A program made the position numbers and the translations under genes. Shown one piece after another: positions 47,738 to 58,757 of a stretch of DNA of 64,000 bases. Each line of letters begins with the position of its first letter. Within the stretch, counting starts at the first letter, position 1. This stretch comes from Gonatopus flavifemur. Its lineage: Eukaryota > Arthropoda > Insecta > Hymenoptera > Dryinidae. The DNA is taken from the NCBI GenBank assembly GCA_018340375.1, contig JAFFJZ010000001.1, forward strand, positions 41,098,001 to 41,162,000. Direction: 5' to 3'. The notes below the pieces were generated by a model, which was not told the origin of the DNA, did no database searches, and saw nothing but the letters and a program-made list of their open reading frames with translations.

Positions 47738-48062
47738 TCGCAGGCACTGCCCAAAACACAACGTACCCGCACATACACATTCCGATCAGAAAAATTTGAA
47801 TCACGTCAATGTTGACAACAGGTGCAATACAATGCCAGTATTGGATCTCCAACGCTTGGCGAACACGAAAGGGATCAATACTGGATACATAGAAATACAG
47901 TATTACGCCTGTACCGATAAATCAGTACTGAGAGGTCGATGTCGGCCAGGTACTGATTCAGTACAGGTACTGTACTAATTGCGAACAGTAGTATTAGTAC
48001 TGAATCTACAGTACAGAAAAGCGTTATCATCCCAGATAAATGCCAGTACCCTGCCAGATTAG
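47738..48062. repeat. Degenerate word-repeat segment (X) of the CCC-tipped style
   Basis: Many cagtact/agtactg words (47837-48015) and the shared core GCGTTATCATCCCAG at 48021-48035. No clear tips. Confidence 0.45.
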
Positions 48063-48802
48063 CAAATAGGTTGCAAGCTATAGGAGGAGAGGGTCCAAAA
48101 ATGGGCTATAACTTTGATTTCATCTCCTGCCGGTCAATCTTCACGCGAAAAATCCAAATAAAAATCACAGCAAGAACCTACAACTATCACCAGAGTTCTG
48201 TATTCGAGCAATATACTTTTTTTTCAATAAATGAAGGAATGATAAAATTCTTTCTGGAAAACGTGAAAACCGTGATTGTTGAAAGTGGGGTTCGAATATG
48301 GGCTACCCGTAAAGTTTTGTTAAAACTGTTGGCGGTTTGGTGTTTTTGGCGGAACTGTTATGATATCAATTCATCCTTCGGTTAATTTACGCTTCTATAT
48401 TCCCCTAATAAGCTACATACCGTGTCAGATCCAATGGAACGGATGACTAGTCATAATACTGGAAACTTCGCATACCTGAACAAGTTTTGAGAGACACCGA
48501 AAAATATGAATTCACTTGTAGAAGGAACACGTTATGCAGTGATCGCCAACTGCTGTGCACGCAATTGTCGGTGATAAGGGACAAGTTGACGCCATACAAA
48601 CCTTCATACAATTTCAATTGCCCATATTCGGGCCAGAGCCCATTTCCAGACCCGTTCCTCTATACGTATAATCGTAATCATAACTTCGTCGTGAATTGGG
48701 CTGTGTCCAACTCCGTCTAACGTTGAGACGACTGTCAGTTTTCTTCAGTGCGTACTCATCAAACAAAATTTCAATCGGAAAAAAGTACACTGAGCAGAAG
48801 GC
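48063..48802. other. Unannotated gap
   Basis: A 104-codon frame at 48071-48385 and a 77-codon frame at 48487-48720, neither with a recognisable motif. No paired ends. Confidence 0.4.
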
Positions 48803-48966
48803 AGAAGCTGAATGAGCCAGCCGTCAAGCTAGGAGCCAATGTTCCGAATTTTTTTTACAGAAAAGCTTCATCACATATTCAACCGCTTAAAAAGAATGAT
48901 TGAATGTCACCGTGTTCGAATACCGTTGAATCAAAAGTTGAAACAATCGGTTGCTAGTTTCAACTC
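48803..48966. repeat. Family EE-like MITE, copy 4
   Basis: Left agaagctgaatgagccagcc, right caatcggttgctagtttcaa. Interior matches 27179-27345 (gttgaatcaaaagttgaaac). A CACTGAGCAGAAG tip-like sequence lies just before it at 48789. Confidence 0.55.
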
Positions 48967-49195
48967 CATAACTGGGCTGGACAGTACTCAAATCTCTTGG
49001 GATTGATATTCAAATTCCTCTAAAGCTGTCAAGAAATGAGAAATCAAGGACATAACCATGTTTCTCACGGACGAAGGTCCGAAAGTTTTAGGTAATCAAT
49101 GTATATTTCGTGTTTTGTCCCCGAGTTAACTAAGAATTTGGTGCCCCAGCAAAAATTTCCATATAGCGGAAAGTTTCATCAGACTGCTTCATGTG

Positions 49196-49813
49196 CCCAT
49201 GTAAAAATTTAGCAATTCCGTCAATGCTGATCAACGGCAATGGCTTTGAGCCAGTCGTGGTAGCCAAGCGTAGGGGATTCATATTGGGCCAATGTTGATT
49301 GATAGCACGGAAAGAAGTACTTCGCTGTGAGATGGACAGCCATTTGTTTTAGCTTCTATAGCTAAATTTTACCTGCTGAAGCGAAATTTTTAGCTTCAAC
49401 AGCTGAATTTCAGCTAATACCGCTAAGAAATTAGCTATCCTGTGGGTACTAAAAAACTTAGCTATGATAGCTAAAATTTAACTGATACAGCCAAAAATTT
49501 CTCCCCCTGAATATAGGTAATGTCGTGCCTGTATCGGCAATACGAAGATGGAAAGTGTTGGAACAGTGTTGGCGCATGTTTGTGGTAGCATTGGTTCAGG
49601 ATTGAACCAACATTGGTTCCATAGCAAAAGTTTTGTACCGGCCAACATTACGCCAACATTTCCCACCTTTCACCACCGTTGCCCCAGGCGTCAAAATTGA
49701 GGCTCATTAATGACTGAAATGATGTTATCATTCAGTCAGGCTTTTCCCCAAGGTTCCGCCAATGCTCGTCAGGGCTGGGTTAGCCTTGCGCCACTGGTCA
49801 ATTTTGACATGGG
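49196..49813. mobile_element. CCC-tipped element (U3) with a nested MITE
   Basis: Left CCCATGTAAAAATTTAGC, right TCAATTTTGACATGGG. Filled with ttgggccaatgttg, ccaacattgg and gccaacatt words. The shared hairpin CTGAAATGATGTTATCATTC is at 49714-49733, here an almost perfect palindrome. Interrupted by 49306-49508. Confidence 0.65.
49306..49508. mobile_element. MITE with AGCTAAA palindrome array (nested)
   Basis: Tips CACGGAAAGAAG and AAATTTCTCCCCCTG (imperfect). The interior repeats agctnnnnnagctaaa-like palindromes (ttagcttctatagctaaatt, cttagctatgatagctaaaa), the same design as the 21722-22091 element but with another word. Confidence 0.6.
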
Positions 49814-50906
49814 TGTTCTTCTCTTCCAACGAAGATGTTGAACTTTTGGTATCTTGTTGTTAGGTTGATTCTTATAGATGCATCTGATTACATCCAATTT
49901 TATATTAATCCTTTCAATGCGTTCATGGATCATTTCCGTCCGGGTCATTCCTTCCGATAGGAATTTTTAGCACATTTTTCATTTCTACACCACACGAGAT
50001 CCGATTGCCGCTTAATTATCGGTACATAGGTTTGTTCTATACACTTTAGGATATGTTGACGGATTTTTTAACATCTTTTGAACCACTTTTTATACGCGAA
50101 ATAATGGCTGGAAATGAATGACCCACGTACGCGGTGATGAGGTCATATCTTGTAGTGCGCGCTAAAAGGGTTAGAATCAATCAATTGACAGAATCCCTAT
50201 CGACGATAGGAAAGCCTTCCAATAGTTCGAAAATCATGAATACACTGAGACGCTCAATGAATTGAGAACTCACATCAATTCCAATGGAACAAAAGCAACC
50301 AAATCCGTTAATTTTGTGGGATACGAAAGGAATTGCAAAACTCAAAAATTTCAATACTATAAACTTCTTCCAACCAAGATTTCGAAATTTGTGTATTACT
50401 CGAGCTCCGCATCTACCCATACTGTTGTAACGAAAATAAATTTTAACGAATACCATGGACAGACAGGGAAGAATATTATGTTCGAAAAATTTCATTTAGA
50501 AAAATAGAAAAGTAAAGTCTCTTACAAGTATTTCCTTCATGCCTGGCCCCATGTAAAAATGATAGATATAAACTATCGAAAACAAAGGTAGGGAAATAAG
50601 CCTTCATAAATTATGAACAGATTATGCACAATTCATGCATAAACAAAACATCGATTATGCATAATCATAATTCTTGGTACATGGAAGTACAAAGAAAGAG
50701 AAAATAATTATCCTACGTCTCTTTCCTGCTCCCCCCAATCTCTATACATTCCATAATAAGTTATATCTCATTTGCTCTCGGTTCAAATTTTTCATCCTCA
50801 ATGAATTTTTCTTGTGTCTAAGGTATTGCATGCTTGGTTGACCATACAATACAAGAGCTTCCTTCGATACTTCATTGCAAAAGCAATAGCAGCTCACAGA
50901 TTCTAT

Positions 50907-50944
<38 letters not shown>

Positions 50945-51881
50945 TCTTCCTCTCTTTTTCTCGTCCACTCCAGTAGATTGTACTGTTAACCAGGATGGCA
51001 ACCTCTGCTGCCGTCCTGTAATCAATGCCCTAACATCACACCGTCGTGGAGATAGGCCACCTGCGATCAACCAACATTCTTTTCTCTTCTCGTATACGTA
51101 CACTACACATAACATGAATTTTATGAGTGATCGTGTATTTTGACGAGGAGAAAAAGATGCCTTTTCGCATCGTAACGCCCATACATGGAAGATGTGTAAA
51201 GTGAGGGAAGACAAAATGTCAACTACCGAAGAATATGATATGTACACACGTATACACATATTTTTCATATACATTCTCTTTAGCCCTATCGTTGAGCGTG
51301 AAACTTGATAACGGGGAAGCATTGAACTTCCGACGATAATGAGAAACAGAATGCATCAACGTATCATTATAAATTTCTGATGCAGATTAGAGGAGCTGTA
51401 TCAAAATATATGCGCACAAAATAATAGAGATTATTCCTATGTTTCCAAATTATACAGATGATATCGAGTAATTATGTCAAGCACCGCCGGTAATCAACTA
51501 CCGGGGAAAAACATGTTCGCAATATTTTCTCTTGTCGGTAATATAAAAAGATTTCTGAGAACATTAGGGAGACAAATGACTGCCATGTGAAATACACTTT
51601 CATATACTCAACAAGAACCACAATGGCGGCTACTTTCAAACTTGGTCTCCTGTTGGCATTAAAGCGTTATTAATGGAGCGCGGATTAATTGGTACATGAA
51701 TCTGTGGCCAAACCGCGAGCGAGTTTTCCGCATTGGTGCATCGAGCTTCGAGTTCCAGTTATAATGATGTATAAATTTGGTCAAGAAGTCCCGTGATAGT
51801 GGTAGTGCAGTGGGGTCCTTGACTCCCACAAATTGAATTTCTGACCTTATGTTAAACAAAATAGCATACGCAATGGATAAA
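49814..51881. other. Unannotated stretch with a CT microsatellite
   Basis: Opposing frames around 50181-50507 and 50814-51322 have no motif; the second pair crosses the CT run. No gene recognised. Confidence 0.4.
50908..50946. repeat. (CT)n microsatellite
   Basis: About 17 uninterrupted CT units followed by ccctctcttcctctc. Likely length-variable. Confidence 0.96.
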
Positions 51882-52109
51882 CATGGACAAAAATTTGCTG
51901 TAAAATCTACTATACCTCCGATAAATATAGGGATAACATTGAATTGCTGTAATTTATACTGAAATATCCATTAGATTTATCGTATTTTCTGTGACCATTG
52001 CAGCAAATTTTCAGTTCTGTCGAAGACCCTAGTCGATTGAACAGGAATTTCAGTATATATTACAGCAATTTGATGCTGTCCCTATAATTACAGCAATTTT
52101 TTCTCCGTG
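51882..52109 (-). mobile_element. MITE family F copy 2 (uninterrupted)
   Basis: Left CATGGACAAAAATTTGCTG, right GCAATTTTTTCTCCGTG followed by TA. Arms contain atagggataacattgaattg against caatttgatgctgtccctat. It supplies the empty site for the 21722-22091 insertion. Non-coding. Confidence 0.82.
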
Positions 52110-53420
52110 TAGAGCATGTGATTCTCATTGTACGAAATAAAATTAAACGACTCTTAGTCAACCCTTTATTGGCTTCTTCTCTGTCCATACTATAAATCAA
52201 TACTCTCTATTATCCCCTCACATTAAGAAAAAAAAATGACATATTAACAAGAACCAATCAAACCATAGCAATGGGAGATGGATAGCGAGAATATCTTTTC
52301 TGATGCTATTGTTATGTCAAGAGGAAGAATGATACGAGTCCGAATGAGGAAACAAAGGCAAATTTAACGCAATCGGGTAACGATTCAGCTGCCGAAACGA
52401 ATATAAAATTCTGTACTTTCAACGATGTATTCCAATGGAATGTGACAAATATATGTACACGCATTCGTTTCAAAGTGAATTTCACTTCAAGAGGAACCGA
52501 TCGATGTATAGATACATTGATGAATTCAAACGTTCACTCGTAATTGGTATTATGCGTCTGTCGAACACCCTATATACACTGTAACAAATCCTCAAATAAA
52601 TGTGCTAGCGGTTATCAAATTTGTCAGAGCTATTTTACTGTACTGAGTACAGTAATTTCACAACTCTATCATAAATTTGCCATTCTCTGTTGAGTGATTT
52701 TGTAATCTTTCGCAAAATTTTTCATCAGTTTGTAATATTGACATTCTCAGACGCGATAATAATCAGACCCATTCTGAGAACAGCGAATTTACCATCACTG
52801 TTGAAATAATAATATCCAATAATATCCATCAAATTGCGTTCCTGAAAACAAATTTATGATTCGACGCGTATGAATCATCAAAACATTTGTGCTATAGCTT
52901 AGAGATAAAGTGCGAGCGATGTGATTTGGAAATTGGAAGATCTGAAACTGATAGATTAGACATTATTAATTTATATCAGACTACTTGCATGAAGTATTCC
53001 TTCACAAATGTTTTGATGATTCCTCATAGGACTTCCAATGTTTTGAAACATTATCTAAATAAATACCTAATTACATAATTTTTTAAATATATTTTGATGT
53101 GATTTCTCTTCAATTCTGATCGCGTATTCATATTTCCCATAATAAGATTATTCAATAAAAAATCACGTCATATTTGATAAATAGTTCTTCATTTATATTA
53201 ATTTATCGATTTTATGTATAATAAAACCATTTGCAAAAGCAACTCGGATGTATTTTCATTATTAAAATTTCAGAATACATTTTTCCTGATACATTTAAAA
53301 CACTACGGATTCACTATTGGTTACAATAGTGATGCATTATTGACTGTCAACAATACTTTACTTGGCATTTCTCTTTCAAGGTTTCTATTTGCTTCCAACA
53401 GCGTCTCACTATGCTTACCA
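52110..53420. other. Unannotated stretch
   Basis: A CACTGTAACAAATCC tip-like sequence at 52577 might pair with GGGATTTTTTACAGTG at 53704-53719, but homology between the arms does not extend. No gene. Confidence 0.35.
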
Positions 53421-53555
53421 ATAGCGATATACTCTTGGTAACACACAATTGGTCATGAACAGTGTTTTATTGTCCCTACTAATAGAGATATACTCTTGGT
53501 AACAACCGATTGGTTAGTAACAGTGATGGGCTCTCTGACCAACAACTCATCACTC
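53420..53555. repeat. Two-unit 67-bp tandem repeat
   Basis: taccaatagcgatatactct..cttggtaacacacaattggt at 53420 recurs as tactaatagagatatactct..cttggtaacaaccgattggt at 53487. The second unit ends in a short gttagtaacagtg. Confidence 0.75.
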
Positions 53556-54994
53556 GTCTTTTGTTTCCAGTGTAGGAATACCATTTTCAAAGTGTGCTCA
53601 TAATGAATTTATATAGATTTTAGCATTTTTATGTTCCGAAACGTGAAATTGATGTTCCAAAACTGGGTCTCATTATTATCGCTTCTGGAACTGACAATTT
53701 TAAACGGGATTTTTTACAGTGTACGTATCATAAACGGACTTGAACATTTCCGATGCGTTCAAATTATTAGGAATGCAACTATGTAAATTATCTACACAAA
53801 TTTGTGTGGTATAAAATTGTAAAGGAATATGAATATCAAACCTCATTCCATTCACCATCTTCCAAAGATCGGAATGATTTCATGATTTGAATACTGCATA
53901 CACTCATAGAATATTAAAAATTGGATTCCCTATGTCATCGAAATGTGAATCGTTTACTGAATACAGAGAAACTTGGTTCGAAACGTTTATAAATTTTGAG
54001 ATCAATGTTTCTCTTAGAGTTAAAATAAAATCTTTCAGGAAATATTTGAAAATAAACTTGAAACGAAAATTTTTTGTATTCCATCAAATACAATTTTTCA
54101 GTACAATATGTATTTTAAATATTCCCACTGAGAAGTTCTCAAAATTATTTTATGCTTATGAATAGATGACGTACATTATGGGAAAAAAAATTGAAACTAA
54201 TTCCCATCGTTCAATAAATATATCTACAATTCAACAAAGTTTTCGATGTTGTAGTGAGACTTCAACGTTTGATGTCTCATGTTTATTCAATCAAAACAGA
54301 GTAAAACATATTCGTGAAGACATGGGATGGCGCATACATCTTCGCTTATTCCTGATTCAAGTGTAATTTGTAGATCAGAGTTGGGTTGAAAGTACGAAGC
54401 ATAGATTTAACCGAACTCTGAATTTGTACACATAATCCACGTGAAACATGTAATAGAGCTAATCTCGCTGGCTACGGAAGGAGTTTAAGGATAAGCTTTG
54501 ACGCGTGTGTATATGTGCAACTGAACACACTCAAAGGTACATATTATATTCACAAGGGGGGATCTACATTTAACCAAGCTTGAGGAATTAACCTAGAAAA
54601 TTTGAGTAATTCGTAAATAACCTATGCCAAATAATATAAGTGTTACGTTACATTTAAATTTATACATGAACTAATGACATATTTGAGTATTTAAGCAAGC
54701 ATCATTTATCTGAACTCGAGCTTAGATTCCTTCATTTGTTTTTCGATATTACAATTTCCAAGTCTGTTTTCAAGGATTGACATATTCAATCGTTCAAAAA
54801 TTCTTGTTTGTCCTAGGTGCTATAATATGCGGCGGCACCAATGTTTCCAAACGACGTGAAGGTTTCGAGAAAAAGTATTCTTTGTTTTTCTACTGGCCAC
54901 TGACCTGAACTAAAAAATCATTGTGGAATTTTTTTTTCCAACAATAGTTGTTCCTCCTGTGGATAGGAAAATTCAAAAGCGGTACATATATGTA
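53556..54994. other. Unannotated gap
   Basis: AT-rich with short frames; no paired ends apart from a possible solo GATTTTTTACAGTG tip at 53706-53719. No gene. Confidence 0.4.
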
Positions 54995-55288
54995 CTGAGA
55001 AGAATGTGTTTCGTAGAACTAACAAAAAAAGGATTGTGAACGTTTTATTGTTGAATATACAAAATTGTAAATTCAACAATATTGATGATTATATTTTTAC
55101 AATGATTATTGAGGGTTATCAAACCACAATAAAATCATGAAAATATCGGTTGTTATTGCTGAATTGACAGTTTCATTGTTAAAAAAACAACTATGTGTTG
55201 CTGTAAGAGCAAAAATGATTGTATATTCAACAATAAAATGTCAACGATTCTCTTACTGCTAGTTTTACAAAACATATTTTCCTCAGTG
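54995..55288. mobile_element. TA-flanked MITE, CTGAG(A/G)A tips (family P)
   Basis: Left CTGAGAAGAATGTGTTT after TA at 54993-54994, right AAACATATTTTCCTCAGTG before TA at 55289-55290. Arms: cgttttattgttgaatatac against gtatattcaacaataaaatg. Length 294 bp. Confidence 0.82.
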
Positions 55289-55471
55289 TAGTTGAACACG
55301 CTCAATAGCAAGTCTGTCCTGAAAAGGCAGTTTCTACTTGTAACGCCAGGAGCGCTTCACCGCTGTTGCTCGCCTTGCCGTGGAAATATACATCTAAGGG
55401 CATATCAAGAGAAGCATCGGCATAATCCGGCATTCTGTCTTCTGAATCCGACTGATCCAGGCTCAAGAGAG

Positions 55472-55619
55472 CCCTGCTGAAAATGCCAAGCAGATCCTAG
55501 CAGTTCCTAGGACAAAAACCGACAGAACCAGGCAGGTCCGAGCAAGAACCTGCCCGGTTCTGTTCGGTTTTTGTCCCAGAAACTGATAGGATTCATTCGG
55601 ATTATCATTTTCAACGGGG
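55472..55619. mobile_element. 148-bp CCC-tipped foldback (U6)
   Basis: Tips CCCTGCTGAAAATG and CATTTTCAACGGGG. A strong inner hairpin at 55509-55576: aggacaaaaaccgacagaac and aggcaggt against acctgcc and gttctgttcggtttttgtcc. Non-coding. Confidence 0.7.
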
Positions 55620-58070
55620 AGAATACAGCATTCAGAGCAAGTCCGCTGCCATTTTGGTAGCATTACAAAGAGTCGCGAGGTGCAGTGATTGGTCCCTACA
55701 TAAGAAAATCTCTAAAATAATGATGATGTCGTCTTTCTCTGACTTTTACCGTGGACATCCTATGGAGTGAGATAGTGCAGGACGTCAGAAGAGGTTCAAC
55801 CTTCCTCAGATCACAGATTCGTTAAGAATAGGGGATGGATTCAGCAAGAAGAGGAGTAATTCTTCTATTTGCTGAACGATAACTCGAGGAGTCTCAATAT
55901 ATATCAACCACCGCTGAATCATGACTGACTATGCATTGATAGAAAACTGAATGAGTTGATAGATTCATCATTGATTCGCAATGGAATTGTACTGATTCAG
56001 ATTCAGAGAGGGGATGAGGAAGTTTTAATCATGATTTGCTGATTAGCGGATACTCAAAAGGCAGGCTATTTGCTCGAAATGGGAAAATAATCCTGTATTT
56101 TTGATGAAGGAAAGATTATTCGGCAATCGAAGCACAAGGTCCACTATTAAAATGAGGAAAAAGGTTCCGAAATTTCCATTTTTGGATACTTTGGAGATAT
56201 TTCCAGCGAATAAAATTAAAATGATCTCATATCAAATCAAATTCTATGAAGGAAAAAGGAATAAAATAAACCAATATTTGGACGAAAAAGTACTCCTTAC
56301 TTTTTCGATGAAAAAATTCCTCTTTATGATTTCCTGATAATTCCAAAGCTGATGATCAATTTTTGATGTTAGAGACTTGAATTAAGCATTGTCGTAATCT
56401 ACTTTAGATTTTGAGAACTCTAACAGGATTTGATCTAGTTACCTGGTACCTGACCGTACCCTAAACTTATCGCCTAAACCACTCAAGATGCATCAACGAG
56501 TTTGCGTTGATTGTTATAAATTCACCACTGAATCCTTGAACACGTTGCCTCTCTTACGTACGCCGTGTAATCTCAAACATTACACTTTTCTATAAGATTT
56601 AGTATTATTAATTCCACTATTTCAAATTGGAGAAGTTCTTTATGGAAGAATATAAATCACAGAATTCATATTTGCGACAATTATTATTCAAGAAATATTC
56701 CTTTATTCCAATGATGCGAAATAAATCAGGTAGGCAAAACAGTAACTTCCGTTCTACGCAATCCATTATTGCAGTGTGAAATTAGAACATTCATGGAATT
56801 CCATATTTCCTACAGTATATAACGGCAACATCACTCTACAATATATATTTTATAAAAGTTCAAACCTCACATTTCAATCAAGTTCGCATTTTGTACTGAA
56901 AACCGTAGCGAATTCATTTCTTACTACATATTTTTTGCACACAAATTATACTCAAACGGAATATCCACTACATATAATCGGTACCTGCTTTATATGAGCT
57001 GATTTTCAAACGTGGTTTTCTCTTTTGGAGTAATTTCAAAGGAAGTGATCATAGAAAATAAAACTTCAATCCCGTTCGCGTCTGCATTCAATTGATCGTT
57101 TCCAATTTGACTGAGGCTCTTCAGTATATGCATATCATAACATCCGTGAGAGTCATAAATTTTCGAGAACTTCGATTTTTCCAATTCATAACCACATTGG
57201 ATATACTTCGGAATAAGAGCGACATCTTACGATTTCTCGTCTTCATTCTATCAGCCACACTCACGAATGACGTCGTCGCTGTCATGAATGTACAGCACAC
57301 GCTATAGCAAAAATACATAAATCCAAGTATATGCGCGTATACAATCCACAAATTACATCATCAAAATACTTATCAGAGAATTATATTCCGCAAACTGCAA
57401 GTGGTACTCGATGATAACGTTATCAAGAAGAGACGAAGGTAAGGAAATCTGTTTTCTCATCCTCTTCCTCACGATTTTCCATAGCCTAATCTCAGCCGAG
57501 TAATGAGTCAACTCCGGTTTCATCAGAGTTGGAGAATAGACACCGGTAGTACAAAACTTCTCTCTGCTAGTGTCATTTACCATCCTCCGAGCACAACACA
57601 GCATGAAACCCGGCATCCAACGGAAAATAGAGAATGTAAAATGAATCGCAGCATGATCTGTTTCCAACTGTAGAACTAAAAGTGCTGACCAAGGATGATA
57701 AGAATGAAAAATGACCGTGTTTCCCAATGAAAATTCGATCTTTTTTTTAGATTCTCTTTTCCACCTCTCTCCTCCCTCTTGGAAAATTCCACAGGTCGAT
57801 GAAATGAAGAGAATTTAGCTCATAAAATTCCCAACCCCTCCATGAAACTGAGTTTCGAACTGCATGTCGAGATTTCAGAACTTCACGAAATTCAGTCAAT
57901 CACAACTTGAAATACGTGCCACGTAAGTAAGAAAAATAAAGTCGTGTAATATGATACCGCAATTCAATTCATTTCGAAACTGAATATTTCAGTTGAAATT
58001 TTTCCATATCTAGATATCAATTGTATTTAATTATTCTCACGATTCGATGTACAATTGAATTACAAAGTAC
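55620..58070. other. Unannotated stretch
   Basis: No element ends or gene recognised. A 124-codon minus-strand frame at 57353-57727 has no motif. Confidence 0.4.
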
Positions 58071-58757
58071 ATGTTTTTCTTCGAAAACCCAACGAACAGG
58101 ATTATTCGCTTCACCATGGCGACAAAAAACAGAGGAAAAAATTATACGCTGGGAATATATTTCAAGAACCGTCTCGAAAAGTCGTTGGATACCTATGGGC
58201 TCAACGATGTGTCAAGGGAAAAGCGCGAAACGCCGACACAACGGAGTGAAACAAAATACCAAAAATATTCAGACGCTTCGGCAAAAGATTTTTCCACATT
58301 CGTAAACCCTTTCTTCTCCCACGTGAACGGCTTCCAAAGCAATTTCCGAGATACGACGACGACGACGACGATGACAAGAAAAGGAAGCACTCGGTTAAAA
58401 ACGACGACGGAGCGTCACGACGACACAACGGAGCTTTTGATTTTCTCTCTCGCTCCTCCCCTCCTTCCCTCCAACTATCCATCCATTCTATCTGCTCTAC
58501 CCCTCTCCACAACGTACAGCAGTTCGTCGAAAGAATTCTTGGCTTTTTGGATGCAAGGTGGAGAAGAAAACATGATTTCGATTACGTACGGAACGAAACA
58601 ACAGAAAAAAAGGCGCACAGCAAAAAGGAGATTATTCAGTGACAGAGTTAGATTCAACGATATCGTCACTATTTCACTCGCTTCGTTTGAGAATGTAGTT
58701 TTTCAATTATCGTTTGTACGTTTCGTAGTATGTAGTATGAAGGATATAAGGACGTAG
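58071..58757 (+). CDS. Longest open frame of the window (228 codons), unrecognised
   Basis: Open from an ATG at 58071 (a second ATG at 58116) through a GC-richer segment. It includes a (GAC)n run giving poly-Thr at 58353-58373, a proline/serine stretch, and basic KKRRTAKRR near the end. All three plus frames and two minus frames are partly open over 58055-58512, which points to biased composition and not selection. No family recognised. It may be part of a 5' region or exon, or simply chance. Confidence 0.2.
   Translation: MFFFENPTNRIIRFTMATKNRGKNYTLGIYFKNRLEKSLDTYGLNDVSREKRETPTQRSETKYQKYSDASAKDFSTFVNPFFSHVNGFQSNFRDTTTTTTMTRKGSTRLKTTTERHDDTTELLIFSLAPPLLPSNYPSILSALPLSTTYSSSSKEFLAFWMQGGEENMISITYGTKQQKKRRTAKRRLFSDRVRFNDIVTISLASFENVVFQLSFVRFVVCSMKDIRT
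58353..58373. repeat. (GAC)6-7 trinucleotide run
   Basis: tacgacgacgacgacgacga, followed by a second shorter acgacgacgg at 58400-58409. Confidence 0.9.

Noticed and set aside
50903..51322. 139-codon minus-strand frame
   Set aside because: It ends in Arg-Glu repeats created by the CT microsatellite. The rest has no known motif.
52577..53719. A 1.1-kb MITE with CACTGTAACAAATCC and GGGATTTTTTACAGTG tips
   Set aside because: The tips match for only about 15 bases with mismatches, and the arms do not continue as inverted repeats. They may be ends of two unrelated relics.
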